The notes: a model not told the origin generated them from the sequence alone. 64,000 bases of DNA from Hofstenia miamia (GCA_004352715.1 SCFE01000098.1:1567473-1631472), one strand, 5' to 3'; shown: positions 24,399 through 36,731, numbered from the stretch's first letter. Made by a program: numbers and translations.

Positions 24399-27300
24399 TC
24401 ATCCGCAACAAGAATTTGTTTTACGAGCAGTTGTGTAAAACTGTTTACTAGTTGCTGAAAGTGCATCCGATTTTGCAACTAAATCGTCCATTTTCTGACC
24501 ACGTTCTAAGAGATTCTCTACTGTATTGTGTAATATGATTTTGGTCTCGTCCAGTTCTCGTTGAAGCTTCATTAAACTGTCCGCTTCCTCAGGCTTTTGG
24601 TATTGCTTTATATAATCAGCTAGATTTTTTGAAAATTCATCAATTGTTCCTAAACAAGAAATTCATTAAAATAATTTTTGTGGACTAGTAATAATCTTTA
24701 ATATTTTAACAGAACAAATTGCATGCTAAAATGAATGATCGTATAGATTCTTGTAACATTCTGATAAAATGTCAAATCTCTACCATTGGGCAACCCAATT
24801 GGAAGACTTATATTTCAAAAATTTCAAACTCTAGTTCAACCAAAGATATTTGAAACATTGGAAGTGGCTTCTTAAAACAAAAAAACATCTAAACAATCGA
24901 TTAATTATTGAGGTCACCTCATCATTTTAATTTTCGCAAACCAGTTTTCTTAAATTGTAACTGATATAAATTACCTCCAATAGTCGTAGGTCTCTAAGTG
25001 CTCCTACAAGGGTTCTTCGGTAATCGTTCTGATTATCACTTTTGTCTTAAAAATAATACTTACCACAGTCTTAATTAAATTAAATGTAATTAATTACATA
25101 AATCCATACAACATTACATGGAAAATCGAAACAAATTAAAAATCCTACAAATGATTGCACTGAAAACGAAATAGAAGAAACGAAAGTCAACGTGAAATCA
25201 TTTCTGAATGACATTTGTAAACAAATTTTGAAAAAAATGCAATATGAAGAGCAGATTAATTAAAATATACCAAATAAGTGCAATTGTTACAAATTATAAC
25301 AAATTATTTGAGGCTGACTGAAGGATCAACTATTGTTGAATCATCCGGATATCTTGGACTCTGTTCAAAGCATACAATTTAAATTGAAGCATTTTCTACT
25401 CAAAATTTGGAAATTTTGCACCAATAGATAGATAATACAGAGACTAAAAACTTCTCTTCATGAGACCATGTAGTTGATCAACGTTGTCGTTGAGAATTGT
25501 CAAATTTACAGATAACGGCGGTGTTGTTAATTTAGCATTTCATTTGCTGCTTGATAGGCCAAACCTGACTTCAAGCAAGTAACAACATACTGTCAATGTT
25601 AGATTTTCAGACGTTTTTTAAAACCAAGGTCCATCATTTTCATTAATTACATTTACTTATGATAATCGACTTGCTTTTGAAGATACTTACAAACTTATTG
25701 CTGCAAATAATGCAATAGCGAGTTCAATAGCACTAAACGAATATTCATTTTCAACACAATTAAAAATTGATGCCAATTTCATGCAGTCTATGCGCGCATA
25801 TCTTATCTATATCTGAAGATATTTTGTCCACTAACTTCAGTTCTTTTTACAAAGCTTTTAATAAAAGAGTGGAAAGAGGCCTTTAACTTTGTTAGTTCAA
25901 TAATTTTCTTAATGTTTGTAATTTATTAATTAATTTTACTATTCGTTTTCATATTTATTTTTCTTGCTTTATGTTTGAATTAAGTTGCATTTCCAGCGGA
26001 ATTTGTTGTGATTTGTTAAATGTGTGATATTACTTGGTGTGTCTATAAAGTAATAAGATGATTTTTTTACTACCTGTTTGTGTGTATATGATTCATTGTA
26101 GACCAAATAATCGACCTATGGCTTTTGTGAGTCGAGTTCAGTGAATTACATCTTCTTCACTTACCTATCTTAAAGTCATACACATAATTAGTCTAGACAG
26201 TTTTTGTGCTGCGCAACGATGGAATTTTGTAAAGAGAATGCTCGCTTTTAAGCCTACGTGGAGATGCAAAATGGCATCAGTGACAAAGGAATCCACGAAA
26301 ATTTGAATACAGCTTTTCCTGATGCTGCTCTGAGTTATTCCACTGTATCACTCTGGTGCAAAAACTTCAGGAATAAGTCACGCACAAGTTGGTGTGACCT
26401 TCCGCGCAGTGGACGACCGAGAACATCTTGAAGTGATGAAAACATTGGATGGATTCAACAAATGTAACAGATTAATCCCAAGTACCCCTGTCGGCGATTG
26501 AGCAAAGAGTTGCAGATCTCAAAAGATAGAGTTCTGCAGAATCTCACTGATGACCTTAAGATGCGCAAACTTTGCTGGATCCCCATGCGCTCACTGAGTA
26601 GAACAAACGACAGAGAACTGTGGTGGCACAAGTGATTCTTCAGAAATTCGACGAACTTGGAGCAGATGCTGCTCGACTATATGCAGTTGAGGATGAGACT
26701 TGAGTCGATTTTAATGCCAAGCTTCCAAAGCAAAAGAACAAGTGCTGGGTGCAAAGTGCGAAACAGCGAACCACGGTTGTGCGACCAAAGCTCACTAATC
26801 AGAAGAACAAGGTGTACGCCCAGAACTTGCCTTATGGTAAAAAAGTGGACTCTAAGACGTACGTGTCCTTCATACGGTCAGTTGGGGGACATTGGAGTTC
26901 TGCGAAGTGACCCAACAAAATTAGGCGATTTGCCCTTTCAACACGATATTGCGTGACCACGCACATCAGCTGTTACTGCTCAATTTTTTAGATAACGTAG
27001 AGTGAAAATGGTTACTCAGCCTCCATATTCCCCTGATTACAATTTGTGTGAGCGTTGGGTGTTCGCGCATCTCAAGTGCTGATTCAAGAAGATGACATTC
27101 CACAGCCACGACGAAGTGAAAGACGCCGCGTTGCAGGTATTTCGGGATATCCCAGTTCAACGCTTCCAGGCAGAGCTAGATAAGCTCAGACATCATTTGT
27201 TACGTGCCATTGAAAACAATGGGTGTTATGTTATATAAATACAGCTCTTTTGTTTTGGAATTGTTGTTTCTTAAAAAATGGTGAAGCGATCTTAAAACTT

Positions 27301-30300
27301 TGTAGACACGCTAAGTATTAGGAAATGTTTCATGTATTTGCAATAGCTTCTAGGTAATTATTGGCGTCATTCCACTTCTAGGCTAAATATTTGCAGAGTA
27401 TGGTAAAATCGTAGTTTCATTAATAAAGAATGTTAAATGCCCTTTACCCTCGTTGAATGAATGTCAACCCTTTCTGATTGATATTGTTGGCTACGGACCT
27501 GGTCTGAAATATCACTTCAAAGTAACTACTAACTACAACATCTGCAAAAAAATTTATACAGATCAATGGCAAGAATGAAATCATGGTTCCCTAAGAAATC
27601 TCAAAAGAATTTTAATGAGTAATAAAAGGATTAATAATTTTGCTGTTTATGTATGGAACATATTTGTATATCACTTGTCAAACTAAAAATCCAAAAAATC
27701 CATAAAAAATATCTACATATGAAGCAACCTGTGAAATACCTGGGTGTTGAGAGAGATGGATGAAAAATATAGCTTTGATAAACTTACTTTCTCATAAATT
27801 TTACTTTTGCTCTGAATTAATTATACATTACTACTATAATATATATATAATTTGTTCTTTGAAGCATATGGTTGTTTAACTTATTCATATTTACATTTAC
27901 ACTACAACATGCCTGCTTTACTAAGCTTAATGTTTTATCTCATTAAAATTAAAATATGGTTTAACCTTGAAATACGGATTTATCTAATAAAGAGAATGTC
28001 TTTACGTTATCTGAAAGTCAAATCATGCTTTTAATTAAAAACGTTTACCAATGAACCAAAAAAGCATCATAAAAATTTTAAAACAAATAGGAAAAATTAC
28101 ATAATACAAAGAGGTTTTTGTTGTATTCGTTTTTAGGGCACTTCTGAAAATTTTTTATATTACTAACTGTATTAAATAATGATTTTTAATACGATACCTT
28201 TACACGATGCTTAACGCTGATCGACTTCACTTCGCGGTGGTCAAGTTTATGAAAATACTCTTCATTTTTGTTTTAGTCTTTTTATCATTTTTGCTTTATC
28301 ACGTAAGTTTGAATTTTGCATTTTGAATTTGTAAAAAACTAATAAAAGACGGTTGATTAACAACTCAATCACAGCGCTGTAAACAGCATAGTGATATGCC
28401 CGCGTAGTTCTTCAGGCGACAGTATAACGAAAAAACCGAAACCGCTGTTTATAGTTGAAATTATTAAGTATTATAGTGTTTTTTGAGAAATGATGCTGTC
28501 TTCTTGGAGAAAACGTCAAGATGGATGCTAAGTCAAAGCGTAATTTTGTTTTACTTGTTTAACAATTTACAATATTTTGAAGACCTATTCGTCTCTTGAT
28601 AAACAATTTACTAATTCTGAGTGGAGTTATCTAAGAAACAGCTCTTTTGAGGTGAAGGAAAACCACAGAACCTTAATCGTCAATCTTCCTGTTAAATTAC
28701 AATTCATAACACTAAGGTTCTGCTGGATTTCCAGTCCCATGGAACTAAACCAAGATGATTTTTGACTGCAGTTACCAAACAAATATAATCCAATACAATT
28801 CTTTAAACCACGAAACTGAATTTTTTATAATTTAAGGACATTTGTAAAAATTCTTATAAGAACTTGAAAAACTTTAACCCTTTGCGGTCGGCGCGCGGGC
28901 AATGCCCGCGATAGGTGTCCGGCGGGCGGGCAATGCACGCGCAACTCTATTCTTTATAACTGCTATGTTTTTATTAGCCGTCTGTTTAAACACTTCATCA
29001 AGCAATAGCCGCTGCACAGACAATTATTTTTACCTACCTATTCTCCGGAGTGAGTCATACATTTTCACCTACACTATTCACTGGAGTTAGTGAGTGAATG
29101 AAGCTTGTGTTTAACCAGTTTGTATTATTCTTGTCATGGCGTACAGTAGACCAAGACGTGAAAGACTTCCAGTACAACGTTATGGTTTTGATGACAACAC
29201 GGATAATGAATATTCAGAAAGTGAAAACGAAGAAGACCAAATTTTATCATCTTCAACATCTGCAGAATCAGAGAACGAGGACAGCGACGATAATATCGAA
29301 CTTGGTGCAATTACTGAACGTGATTGGAATATTGTTTTGCCTGGCGCTGATCGTCGTGAACAAATTCCTATATTCACAGGTGACAGTGGACTACAAATAA
29401 ATCTTCCAGAAAATCCAGAGGATTTTTCTTTGCACCTCCTTGATGAACAGGTTTTTACAGAATTAGCCACTTTTGTGAATAGTAGAGCAGCATTACGCCA
29501 CTATTCAGACGTCACCCGTACTGGCAAAAGAAAACATACTGCGCCGTGGAAGGATATTGATTCTTCTGAAATGAAGCAATTTTTTGGGCTGATACTCCTT
29601 ACAGGCATTGTGAAAAAACCCAGACTCAGTGATTATTACAGCACTAATACATTTATCGAAACGCCTTTTTTTCGAAGGACAGACATTATGTCTAGAGACA
29701 AATTCAAAATGCTTTTATCAAATTTTCGATTTGCTCCTTATACGAATGATAATCTACCACGAAATATGCAAAAGATTCTTCCTATCATTGATTTACTACG
29801 TGCTAAATCACAGTCTCTGTACAAGATTGATGGCAAAGCATCAATTGACGAATTTCTTATGCTTTATAAGGGCCGCCTTCACATGAAGCAATACATCCCT
29901 AAAAAACGTTCGCGGTTTGGCATAAAGGGATTTTCACTAAACGAATGTTCGACTGGATATACATATGACTTGGAAATCTACAGTGGACGAGATGGATCAG
30001 CCGATTGGTGTAGCACTGTTGACCATGTTGAAGAACTGTCTGTATCTGAAAAAATAGTAGTTCACCTATTGAATAGATCTCTGTTGCTTGACAAATATTT
30101 CACAGTCATTGTTGACAATTGGTTCAATAGCTACCGTTTGATAGCTTATCTTTTGGATAGACGCACAATGTGCCTGGGAACTGTGAAATGCAACCGTGGT
30201 GTGCCAAAGAAACTTGAAGATCTGAAAGTGACCGCAATCAATTCATCATTTGCTAGAAAAGGTAATGTGTTGGTTGTGAAATTTGTCGATAAACGGATTG

Positions 30301-32634
30301 TTTATTTGATGAGTTCTGCGCATCTAGCACAGACCACAGAGAAAGTTCGAACAAATAAGGAAGGTCAAAGAATAACTTTCAATAAACCTACGGTTATCCA
30401 TGACTATAATGTCATGATGAACGGAACGGACAGAATCGACCAAGTATTAGCCTCTATCCAAGCACAGCGAAAATCGTATGTGTGGCCGACAAAGCTAGGA
30501 ATCCATTTATTACAACGAATTGGCGTCGGAAATGGTTTTGTACTGGCCAAAAAATATTTTCCAGACAAAATGAGACACAAAAATTTGTATGACTATGAGA
30601 TTCTACTAATTGAACGACTCTTCTCTTTGGCACATGGTGGAAGAATGCCCCGCCAGTTATTACGCCAGCAGCATTACTTGGAAAAGATACCCTCAACTGG
30701 ACAACGACCACGACCTAGCCTTCGTTGCGTATGGTGCCGCAGAAATGCCGCGGAAGGAGAACGACCACGTGATACAAGATATAGATGTCCTGTGTGTCCT
30801 GACAAACCTGCTTTGCACCTGGGAAACTGTTTTCAGGAGTATCATGCAACTCTCTAAATGACTATTCATGCTACTCTTTACCATAATGACTGTTTGTAAG
30901 ATTTTATTATATTTAGTACCATAAAAGTTGTTCTCATACATTATATGATGTAAAAATAATTATATGTGTTGGAAAAAAATCCCTTATTTTTGCCGTTTTC
31001 CTAAGACAGATTTTTTTACATAGCCGACCGCAAAGGGTTAAAGTTTAAGTTGATAACAGTTCCTTAAGATTGATTTCAAGAAAAAATCACAATATCATGC
31101 GGTTTTCAATATTTCAAGATTGGAAAAGATCAAAAATATGGAAAGCTGCAAAAAGTGTCATAGATGTTAATTAAAAAAATAATAGTCCTTCAACGAGCTT
31201 GACTGTTGACGAACAGTTGCTTGAATTTCACCGACGTTTGAGATTTCATGTTTATATTGAAAGCAAACACGGCCGATATGGGATAAAATATTATGTGGCT
31301 GAATGAACCTTCTATTTGGGTTTGCTTTGAATGGCATGTCGTACATTGGTGAAAAGAAGTCCATGAGCCGAGCAGAAATTGTTTTAGCGAGAAAGAAAGA
31401 GAGACGGAATGGGGGAAGTAGGTTTTAAATGAGTCAAAGTTTTGTGTGGGGCCAGCCGCAAAACACTACTTCGTACACACATATTGAAAGTTCTCATGTT
31501 CTAAACGAAGTTTCTATTAATTACAATTTATTGTTTGAGGTCCCACTTTGTATATTTAAAGAGGATGTTGCTGTTTCTTATATTGCAATAATGCTCATTT
31601 CTACGTTCATGATTCAATAAACGCACTTTTTTTTCTTTAAAATATTAAGAGATTATAGGCTGTAAGCCTGGTTTTTAAACATCCCGCGGCAGTAAGTGCG
31701 TGTATCAAGATCAAAGCCGCCAAATCTTGGGTTTAAAACAACTTGACACACCAAGTGACACACTTTGTAGACCGCATTAGTGGTGTACAAACTTGACTCC
31801 CGCGACCTCGCGTGTTGCTTTAAACACAAAATGAGTGTGCTACATTGTAAACAAATTTTGTAAAAAATTAAAAATGCTTGAATGGGGTCTTAGTTTATGT
31901 GTTTGATTAAAAATTTTTACAGTGATATTTTCAGACCAGTCTAAAAATATTTAATGCAAAAAATACATTTACCAAACTACATGAATTCGACATTTATACA
32001 TGTTTCCAATATCGGTCATTAAAAGAATTTCAAAATATAATCTAGGGCATAATTCATAATTCTGTTATTATTTGTTTTAAATAGAACGCCGCTATTTAAC
32101 ACCATTCTAAAACAATATCAAAAAATTTTCTCTTCGATTTCTTGAACATTCTTTTGTGCATTCATTATCTGCATGATGCTGTAAACTACTATATATTACG
32201 CCTGCTATCATTGTGTAAACAGCGTGTAAAGCAAGTTTGTATTGATAAACCTATCTATGGAGCATATTTAACACGCGGCGATCCTTATGTAGTATTACTA
32301 AAAGTTTGTATTTCATTGTAATTGCAAAGGCCAAAACCACGGTAGTTCATTAATCGTAGCAAGAAAGATGTGGCCACATGACGAACTAGGAATATTAATT
32401 TATCTGCTATATGGATTATAAAAATATTATATTAGCATTTTAAATATATATTTTAATCATAGCATTAACAAGAAATAGGAAAATGTACAATGTCATTATC
32501 AAATTATACAATATATTCTATACTCACGAAGTCAATAAAATGATCAGCAATGGTATCGACAAAGCGGCAAAAATACTGACAAGTGCATCAACTTACACAC
32601 ACACACACATATATATATATATACATACATATAC

Positions 32635-32678
<44 letters not shown>

Positions 32679-35600
32679 TGAACTTGCGATATGCTTACAA
32701 TGTCTTTCCGATAAAGCATTTAATAGTTTTTTTACTACGTAGTGAATTTATTCAAGAAAGCAAATCATTCCTTTAAATAAAATAAAAAAATAATATTCAT
32801 TATTGTTATTTCGATGAACTATTCGATATTGAATTCTTGTAATTTTCTTATCAGGAATAAAACCTTTAAGTTAAACTTTTAAGAAATGTGTTTGGGACTG
32901 ACATTGGTTTAGATTTTTTGCCAAAATACAGTGGAAATTTTGGATTTTTTGGCAAAACATTGCAAATATTTTGGCCAATTTATGACCGAATTTTTTTAAT
33001 AGATTGGCAAAATGAGAGAAAGATAATGAAAGTACTCATGCTTTGTTACAGGGACCTCCAGGTAATATGATCAAACATGACAAAATATATTGTCCCACTG
33101 GACTCTAATGTCGAAGCTAATGATATTATAAATAACAAAAATTATTTCTAATTGGCACTGTAAAAAACAATTTTCTATATCGGCTCCCACCCTCCACCAA
33201 AGTCAAAGTGCTTGATGCGTTTCAGTATTGCATAAACAGAATTGTCGAACTTGAAAAATTCAGTGAAATGAGAAGTGATACACAGATCAAAAGTGTCCTC
33301 AACGATGGTGCGGTCAATCGTGCTTGGCAAATAGGGCCTATTGGAATGCACGAATGTTTATATTCTTCGGAAAGCAGAAAAAGATCGTTCAATTCACAAC
33401 AAGTCGTAGGGGAAATGCATTATTAGACACTTTATGATTGATATTGATAATGAATTTCCTAAATAACTTTGGATAAACTTATTTAGACACATATTATTAC
33501 ATATGTTATTTTGAATCACATTTTGACTATCAACACATACATGTATATGATGTTATAATTCACAAGTGCTAACCGTAAATTAAATTAGTGAATTGTGAAA
33601 ATAAATTATTTAGGGAATAATGGTGCAATGGCCCCCCTTTTCTTTTGCAACAAACCTATTTAAATAAGCAGAAACGTAATTAAACACGACTGCGAAGTCA
33701 GGTTTATGTTCATACACTTGCTACAAAGACATTCTTTGTCTAATGTATGCAAACAACCATTTATCACCATTAATAAATTACAATTTGCAAGTCTTGATAA
33801 TAGCGAATCGTGTATTGAAAAATCAAATTATTGAGGAAATACGATTTCAATAATAAAATTAACTACAAGAAAGCTAGAAATGTAAATACGAACGAATGTA
33901 CTGCAAAAATAAACTGTTTATGATTTAACAGATTCGCGGGAATCAAATGAAGCATCTGTTTGCAATGCATTAATGATTGATCATGCGACGAGAATGATAA
34001 AGTGCTTGTAATAAAAATCGTGGTGGTCGCACTCATTGTATTTCGGATAGTTTTATATCTCAGTCAGAAATACGTTAAAGTTTTATGGATCTTGCATATA
34101 TGTTATAATATTTTTTATGATGACTAAGGCAAGGCAAGCTGAATAAAACCAATGAGATTTCAATAGTTAGCTAGGCTCTACAACATCAGAAAAAGCCGCT
34201 TATTCAACCCTATAGGTTTTTTTCAGTAAATAATTCCAATATTAGGAAACATGAATATTACTGTAAATCCCTCAACCAATGACATGTTTCTATTAAAAAT
34301 GTAAAATAGAAACCGTACAGGGATCACTATAAGTAAATATATATGCTCTCTCGTTTGTAAATGTGTGTCTGTGTTTTGTATTTATGTATTTCCTAGGACA
34401 TTTAAAAGCAAAAGATTGTGTTAAAGTCGTCCAACCAGAAGTATGAAGGCAATTTCAATCCAAGGATTAGATTTATGCTCTTAATAAAATATAGTTCAAG
34501 AAATAAATTCCCTGAAAATGACAGGTTTCCATATTATAATGAAGAATCTAAACCGAGCTTAAGTAAAAAGTATAGTCTATAAAAACTTTTGTGTGTCTCA
34601 CCTCTGAAAGAATTTCTAAATAAATCATTTCAATAAAACTAGAATTACGCAAACTCATTTGGAGAGAAAGTGGTATTCTAAAGTTTCTATTAAAAACCTC
34701 AAAGCTACTTCAATTTCCTCGTACAAGAATTCAGAGTAATAAATACAAAAAAATGATTGACTAAGTAGTGTCTCTTTCGAAACGCGTTTACAAACCTGGT
34801 GTTGTGCGCCACTTAGTAGCAGGATATCGATTCGTAAAGTCGTCCATAACTTTTGTCAACAACGTAAAGGCCACTCTTTGCGGATATTCAATATCTGTAA
34901 TAAGAATACCACCTAAGTCGTCACCACGCACATATGAATGGCAGAAATATTTGTCTTGTTCTTTAATACGTATTCTTTGCTCAGATAATGTTCGTGAAAT
35001 TATTACCTAAAATTGAAACCTAAATAACGGTTTGTATATTTAGTTGCAAATAAGAAAGCATGTTGTTATTAGTTAAGACAGAAATCAACTTAAAGAATGA
35101 AACAATTTAATAACCGAGCTGAAATCTTTTTTCAAGTAAATAGGGATGACCTAACTGATAAATTAAGAACCCTGCCGATTGTTATAAAAGTTAAATTCAA
35201 TGAAACTCCTTGCGACTAGATTCTACACTTTAACTATGTTAGAATAAAATACACATATTTTCAAATATAAACACTGATTAAATGAAAACACCTTTCTTAT
35301 TTACAGTACATACACTTTACTACAATATCTACTGAACTGATATTTAGAAAACAACCATAAATGCCTACTGCAAAAAAGCGCGATAATTTTACCCAAGAAA
35401 CGTATAGTTCCTTTGTACTATTGGGTTGCAATAATTATTCAAATCTCATACCGAAGAAAACAGAATTTGGTTACCGACTTGTAATACCTGGAAATAAGAT
35501 TTGCCAATAAGAAAAATGGAAAAACTGAAAATACATTGACAAATGTTTTAAAGATCTATTGTTTCATTAATGACAGAATTTTCATTAAGTGCATATCTAT

Positions 35601-36731
35601 TAGCCAAAGTAATGCTTTCAAGAAAATTAAAAATTTGTGGTAAAAGACTGCATCAAATATTTGGAAGACATGTCCACGAAAATTTAATATTGTAAAAAAT
35701 CAACAATATTTTGATCAAAACAAAATATTCACATCAAATTTCCAATCATATACATTTAACGCACTGAAATTTGTCACATTAATAATTTAGTTCTAGAAGT
35801 CTTCAAAAAATAATTATAAATCTATTTAATTTGTAATAGATCACAAAATACATATTTATTGTAAATAATATGCTTAACATTTTTTTCCAAACAGGCAAAA
35901 ATCTGTAGAAAAATGTATAACGGCATCTGCAAAGCTTGCTATTTGTTTTTACGTACATTGTATAGGGCTAAAAAAGAGGCACAAAACATTCGTAACATAC
36001 ATGAAATAGAAATTATAAAATATTTTTGAATTATATACAAAACACACCGTCAAATTGCATACCTTGTGAATTATTGAATTTTCATTTTTAAAACACATGA
36101 TATGGGGAAAAGTATAAGTCCTTGTGTTTGAAAATAGTAGTCACGGTATATAAAAATATATTTTTGGAAATAATGAAATAATTCAACCTGCGAAAACGAA
36201 TGAAACTTGAAGAACAGGTAATTGAAACTATAATTAATTTTACTGAAAATAGATATTAATTTGAAATCATTGATATTTATAAGATGAGTGCAATTTAACA
36301 TTGAAATACACTTTTAATATATTTTATTAAATTTAAAAGTAAATTAATAAACACGTGTCTAATTGCATAAAACTAAGTAAATACACCTTAAAGTCAATTC
36401 TAATAAAAACAATGAACAAATGTTTTAAAACGTTTCATTTACATTTACACTGACAGTCACTCATTTAATTATATCCTAAATTAAACGTTACCACACAATT
36501 TGTTTAACCACGTATTGAAAAAAATTCTAATTAATATGATAGTAAAAATAGTGCACTTGACACCACAGGTTTCGTGAAGAAAGAAATTCCTCAAACCTGA
36601 GAAGTAAATCGCAAAAATTCTTTGACTGTTCCACGTTGCAGAAGGTTAAAACTGTAGAGATCCGAAGCAGAACAAAGCAAAAAAGTAGAATTGTTTTGCT
36701 TCCTTTCAATGGATATGTGATAAATTTTCAT
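24399..36731 (-). CDS. YKT6: YKT6 R-SNARE, three coding exons, no CAAX box
   Basis: Ykt6 is a lipid-anchored longin-type R-SNARE acting in ER-Golgi, endosomal and autophagosome fusion. Exon 1 is 36731-36597 (starts MKIYHIS, longin domain). Exon 2 is 35006-34796 and holds the rest of the longin domain ([17 protein letters not shown]). Exon 3 is 24649-24399 and holds the SNARE motif ([20 protein letters not shown]; the R-SNARE zero-layer arginine is in LLERG). Donors and acceptors are GT/AG, and the phases (0, then 1) match at both junctions. The total is 597 nt, giving 198 residues, the same length as human YKT6. The family normally ends in a cysteine pair plus CAAX (human CCAIM); here the frame reads NSCCG then TGA, so the farnesylation box is absent. 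Intron 2 is 10.1 kb and carries mariner and piggyBac copies. Identity is firm; whether the tail is real or an error is open. Confidence 0.93.
26033..27315 (+). mobile_element. Mariner-family element with TIRs and TA duplication
   Basis: The 1283 bp element is bounded by TA dinucleotides (26031-26032 and 27316-27317). The left end begins CTTGGTGTGTCTATAAAGTA; the reverse complement of the right end begins CTTAGCGTGTCTACAAAGTT, a TIR of about 27 bp with few mismatches. Length and structure are typical of mariner. The internal transposase is broken. It lies in intron 2 of YKT6. Confidence 0.92.
26219..27238 (+). pseudogene. Mariner transposase, multiply disrupted
   Basis: The reading starts [10 protein letters not shown] and shows the mariner helix-turn-helix region, including [10 protein letters not shown] and [14 protein letters not shown]. 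The first catalytic aspartate is in VEDET, directly followed by TGA where tryptophan is expected. The second is in QHDIA and the acidic third is near [13 protein letters not shown]; about 34 residues separate them if two in-frame stops are read through. The C-terminus ([29 protein letters not shown]) is well kept. At least five stops and some frame changes make it inactive. Confidence 0.9.
27318..28873. other. YKT6 intron 2 between mariner and piggyBac
   Basis: No coding signal. A small inverted repeat CAGAACCTTA/TAAGGTTCTG lies at about 28666 and 28712. Confidence 0.55.
28878..31037 (+). mobile_element. Complete piggyBac element with TTAA target duplication
   Basis: The 2160 bp element is flanked by TTAA on both sides (28874-28877 and 31038-31041). 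It starts CCCTTTGCGGTCGGC and ends with the exact reverse complement of those 15 bases. Just inside the 5' end are two GC-rich subterminal repeats containing CGGGCAATGC (about 28892-28945), one of them a near-perfect palindrome; they stand out from the AT-rich surroundings. The element encodes one uninterrupted transposase and lies antisense in intron 2 of YKT6. Perfect ends and an open frame suggest a young, possibly still mobile copy. Confidence 0.96.
29136..30857 (+). CDS. piggyBac transposase, intact (573 aa)
   Basis: This is a DDE transposase of the piggyBac superfamily (DDE_Tnp_1_7) that catalyses cut-and-paste transposition at TTAA. The order is: an acidic N-terminal tail (residues 18-60); a DDE core with first aspartate D238 in SIDEF followed by [13 protein letters not shown], second D327 in VDNWFNS, third D432 in NGTDRIDQ; and a C-terminal Cys/His-rich finger from about residue 525 (CVWC, CPVC, GNC, EYH). 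All three acidic residues and the finger are present, and length is normal for the family. It sits between perfect termini. No frameshift or stop is seen, so activity is plausible but untested. Confidence 0.96.
   Translation: MAYSRPRRERLPVQRYGFDDNTDNEYSESENEEDQILSSSTSAESENEDSDDNIELGAITERDWNIVLPGADRREQIPIFTGDSGLQINLPENPEDFSLHLLDEQVFTELATFVNSRAALRHYSDVTRTGKRKHTAPWKDIDSSEMKQFFGLILLTGIVKKPRLSDYYSTNTFIETPFFRRTDIMSRDKFKMLLSNFRFAPYTNDNLPRNMQKILPIIDLLRAKSQSLYKIDGKASIDEFLMLYKGRLHMKQYIPKKRSRFGIKGFSLNECSTGYTYDLEIYSGRDGSADWCSTVDHVEELSVSEKIVVHLLNRSLLLDKYFTVIVDNWFNSYRLIAYLLDRRTMCLGTVKCNRGVPKKLEDLKVTAINSSFARKGNVLVVKFVDKRIVYLMSSAHLAQTTEKVRTNKEGQRITFNKPTVIHDYNVMMNGTDRIDQVLASIQAQRKSYVWPTKLGIHLLQRIGVGNGFVLAKKYFPDKMRHKNLYDYEILLIERLFSLAHGGRMPRQLLRQQHYLEKIPSTGQRPRPSLRCVWCRRNAAEGERPRDTRYRCPVCPDKPALHLGNCFQEYHATL
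31180..31440 (+). pseudogene. Decayed piggyBac-like transposase fragment (second lineage)
   Basis: Starting near 31187 the frame reads [16 protein letters not shown] then [13 protein letters not shown], which matches the piggyBac core around the first catalytic aspartate (family pattern T/S-V/I-DE...F.GR...Y...K...YGIK). The frame then stops at TGA near 31303, and similarity resumes in another frame ([11 protein letters not shown]). It differs strongly from the intact copy that ends 150 bp upstream, so it is not a piece of it. It is an old relic, also in YKT6 intron 2. Confidence 0.72.
31441..34795. other. YKT6 intron 2, remainder
   Basis: Apart from the compound microsatellite, nothing recognisable. 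A 72-residue frame at 33208 has no support. Confidence 0.55.
32598..32676. repeat. Compound CA/TA/CATA microsatellite
   Basis: Runs of CA, TA and CATA are continuous over about 79 bp. It lies in intron 2 of YKT6. Confidence 0.95.

Noticed and set aside
24960-25045. Minus-strand frame [21 protein letters not shown] as a possible extra YKT6 exon
   Set aside because: Phase does not fit exon 3, and the exon at 35006-34796 joins perfectly; similarity to Ykt6 is weak.
28385-28430. tRNA-like GC-rich patch
   Set aside because: No cloverleaf or box A/B pattern could be drawn.
29180-29470. 96-residue minus-strand ORF over the piggyBac N-terminus
   Set aside because: Antisense shadow of the acidic transposase tail; no independent support.
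30454-30941. Overlapping ORFs on both strands at the piggyBac 3' end
   Set aside because: Frame shadows of the transposase C-terminus.
32483-32776. ORF with [12 protein letters not shown]
   Set aside because: Translation of a CA/TA microsatellite.
33208-33426. 72-residue plus-strand ORF in YKT6 intron 2
   Set aside because: No recognisable motif, no convincing splice sites, antisense to the host gene.
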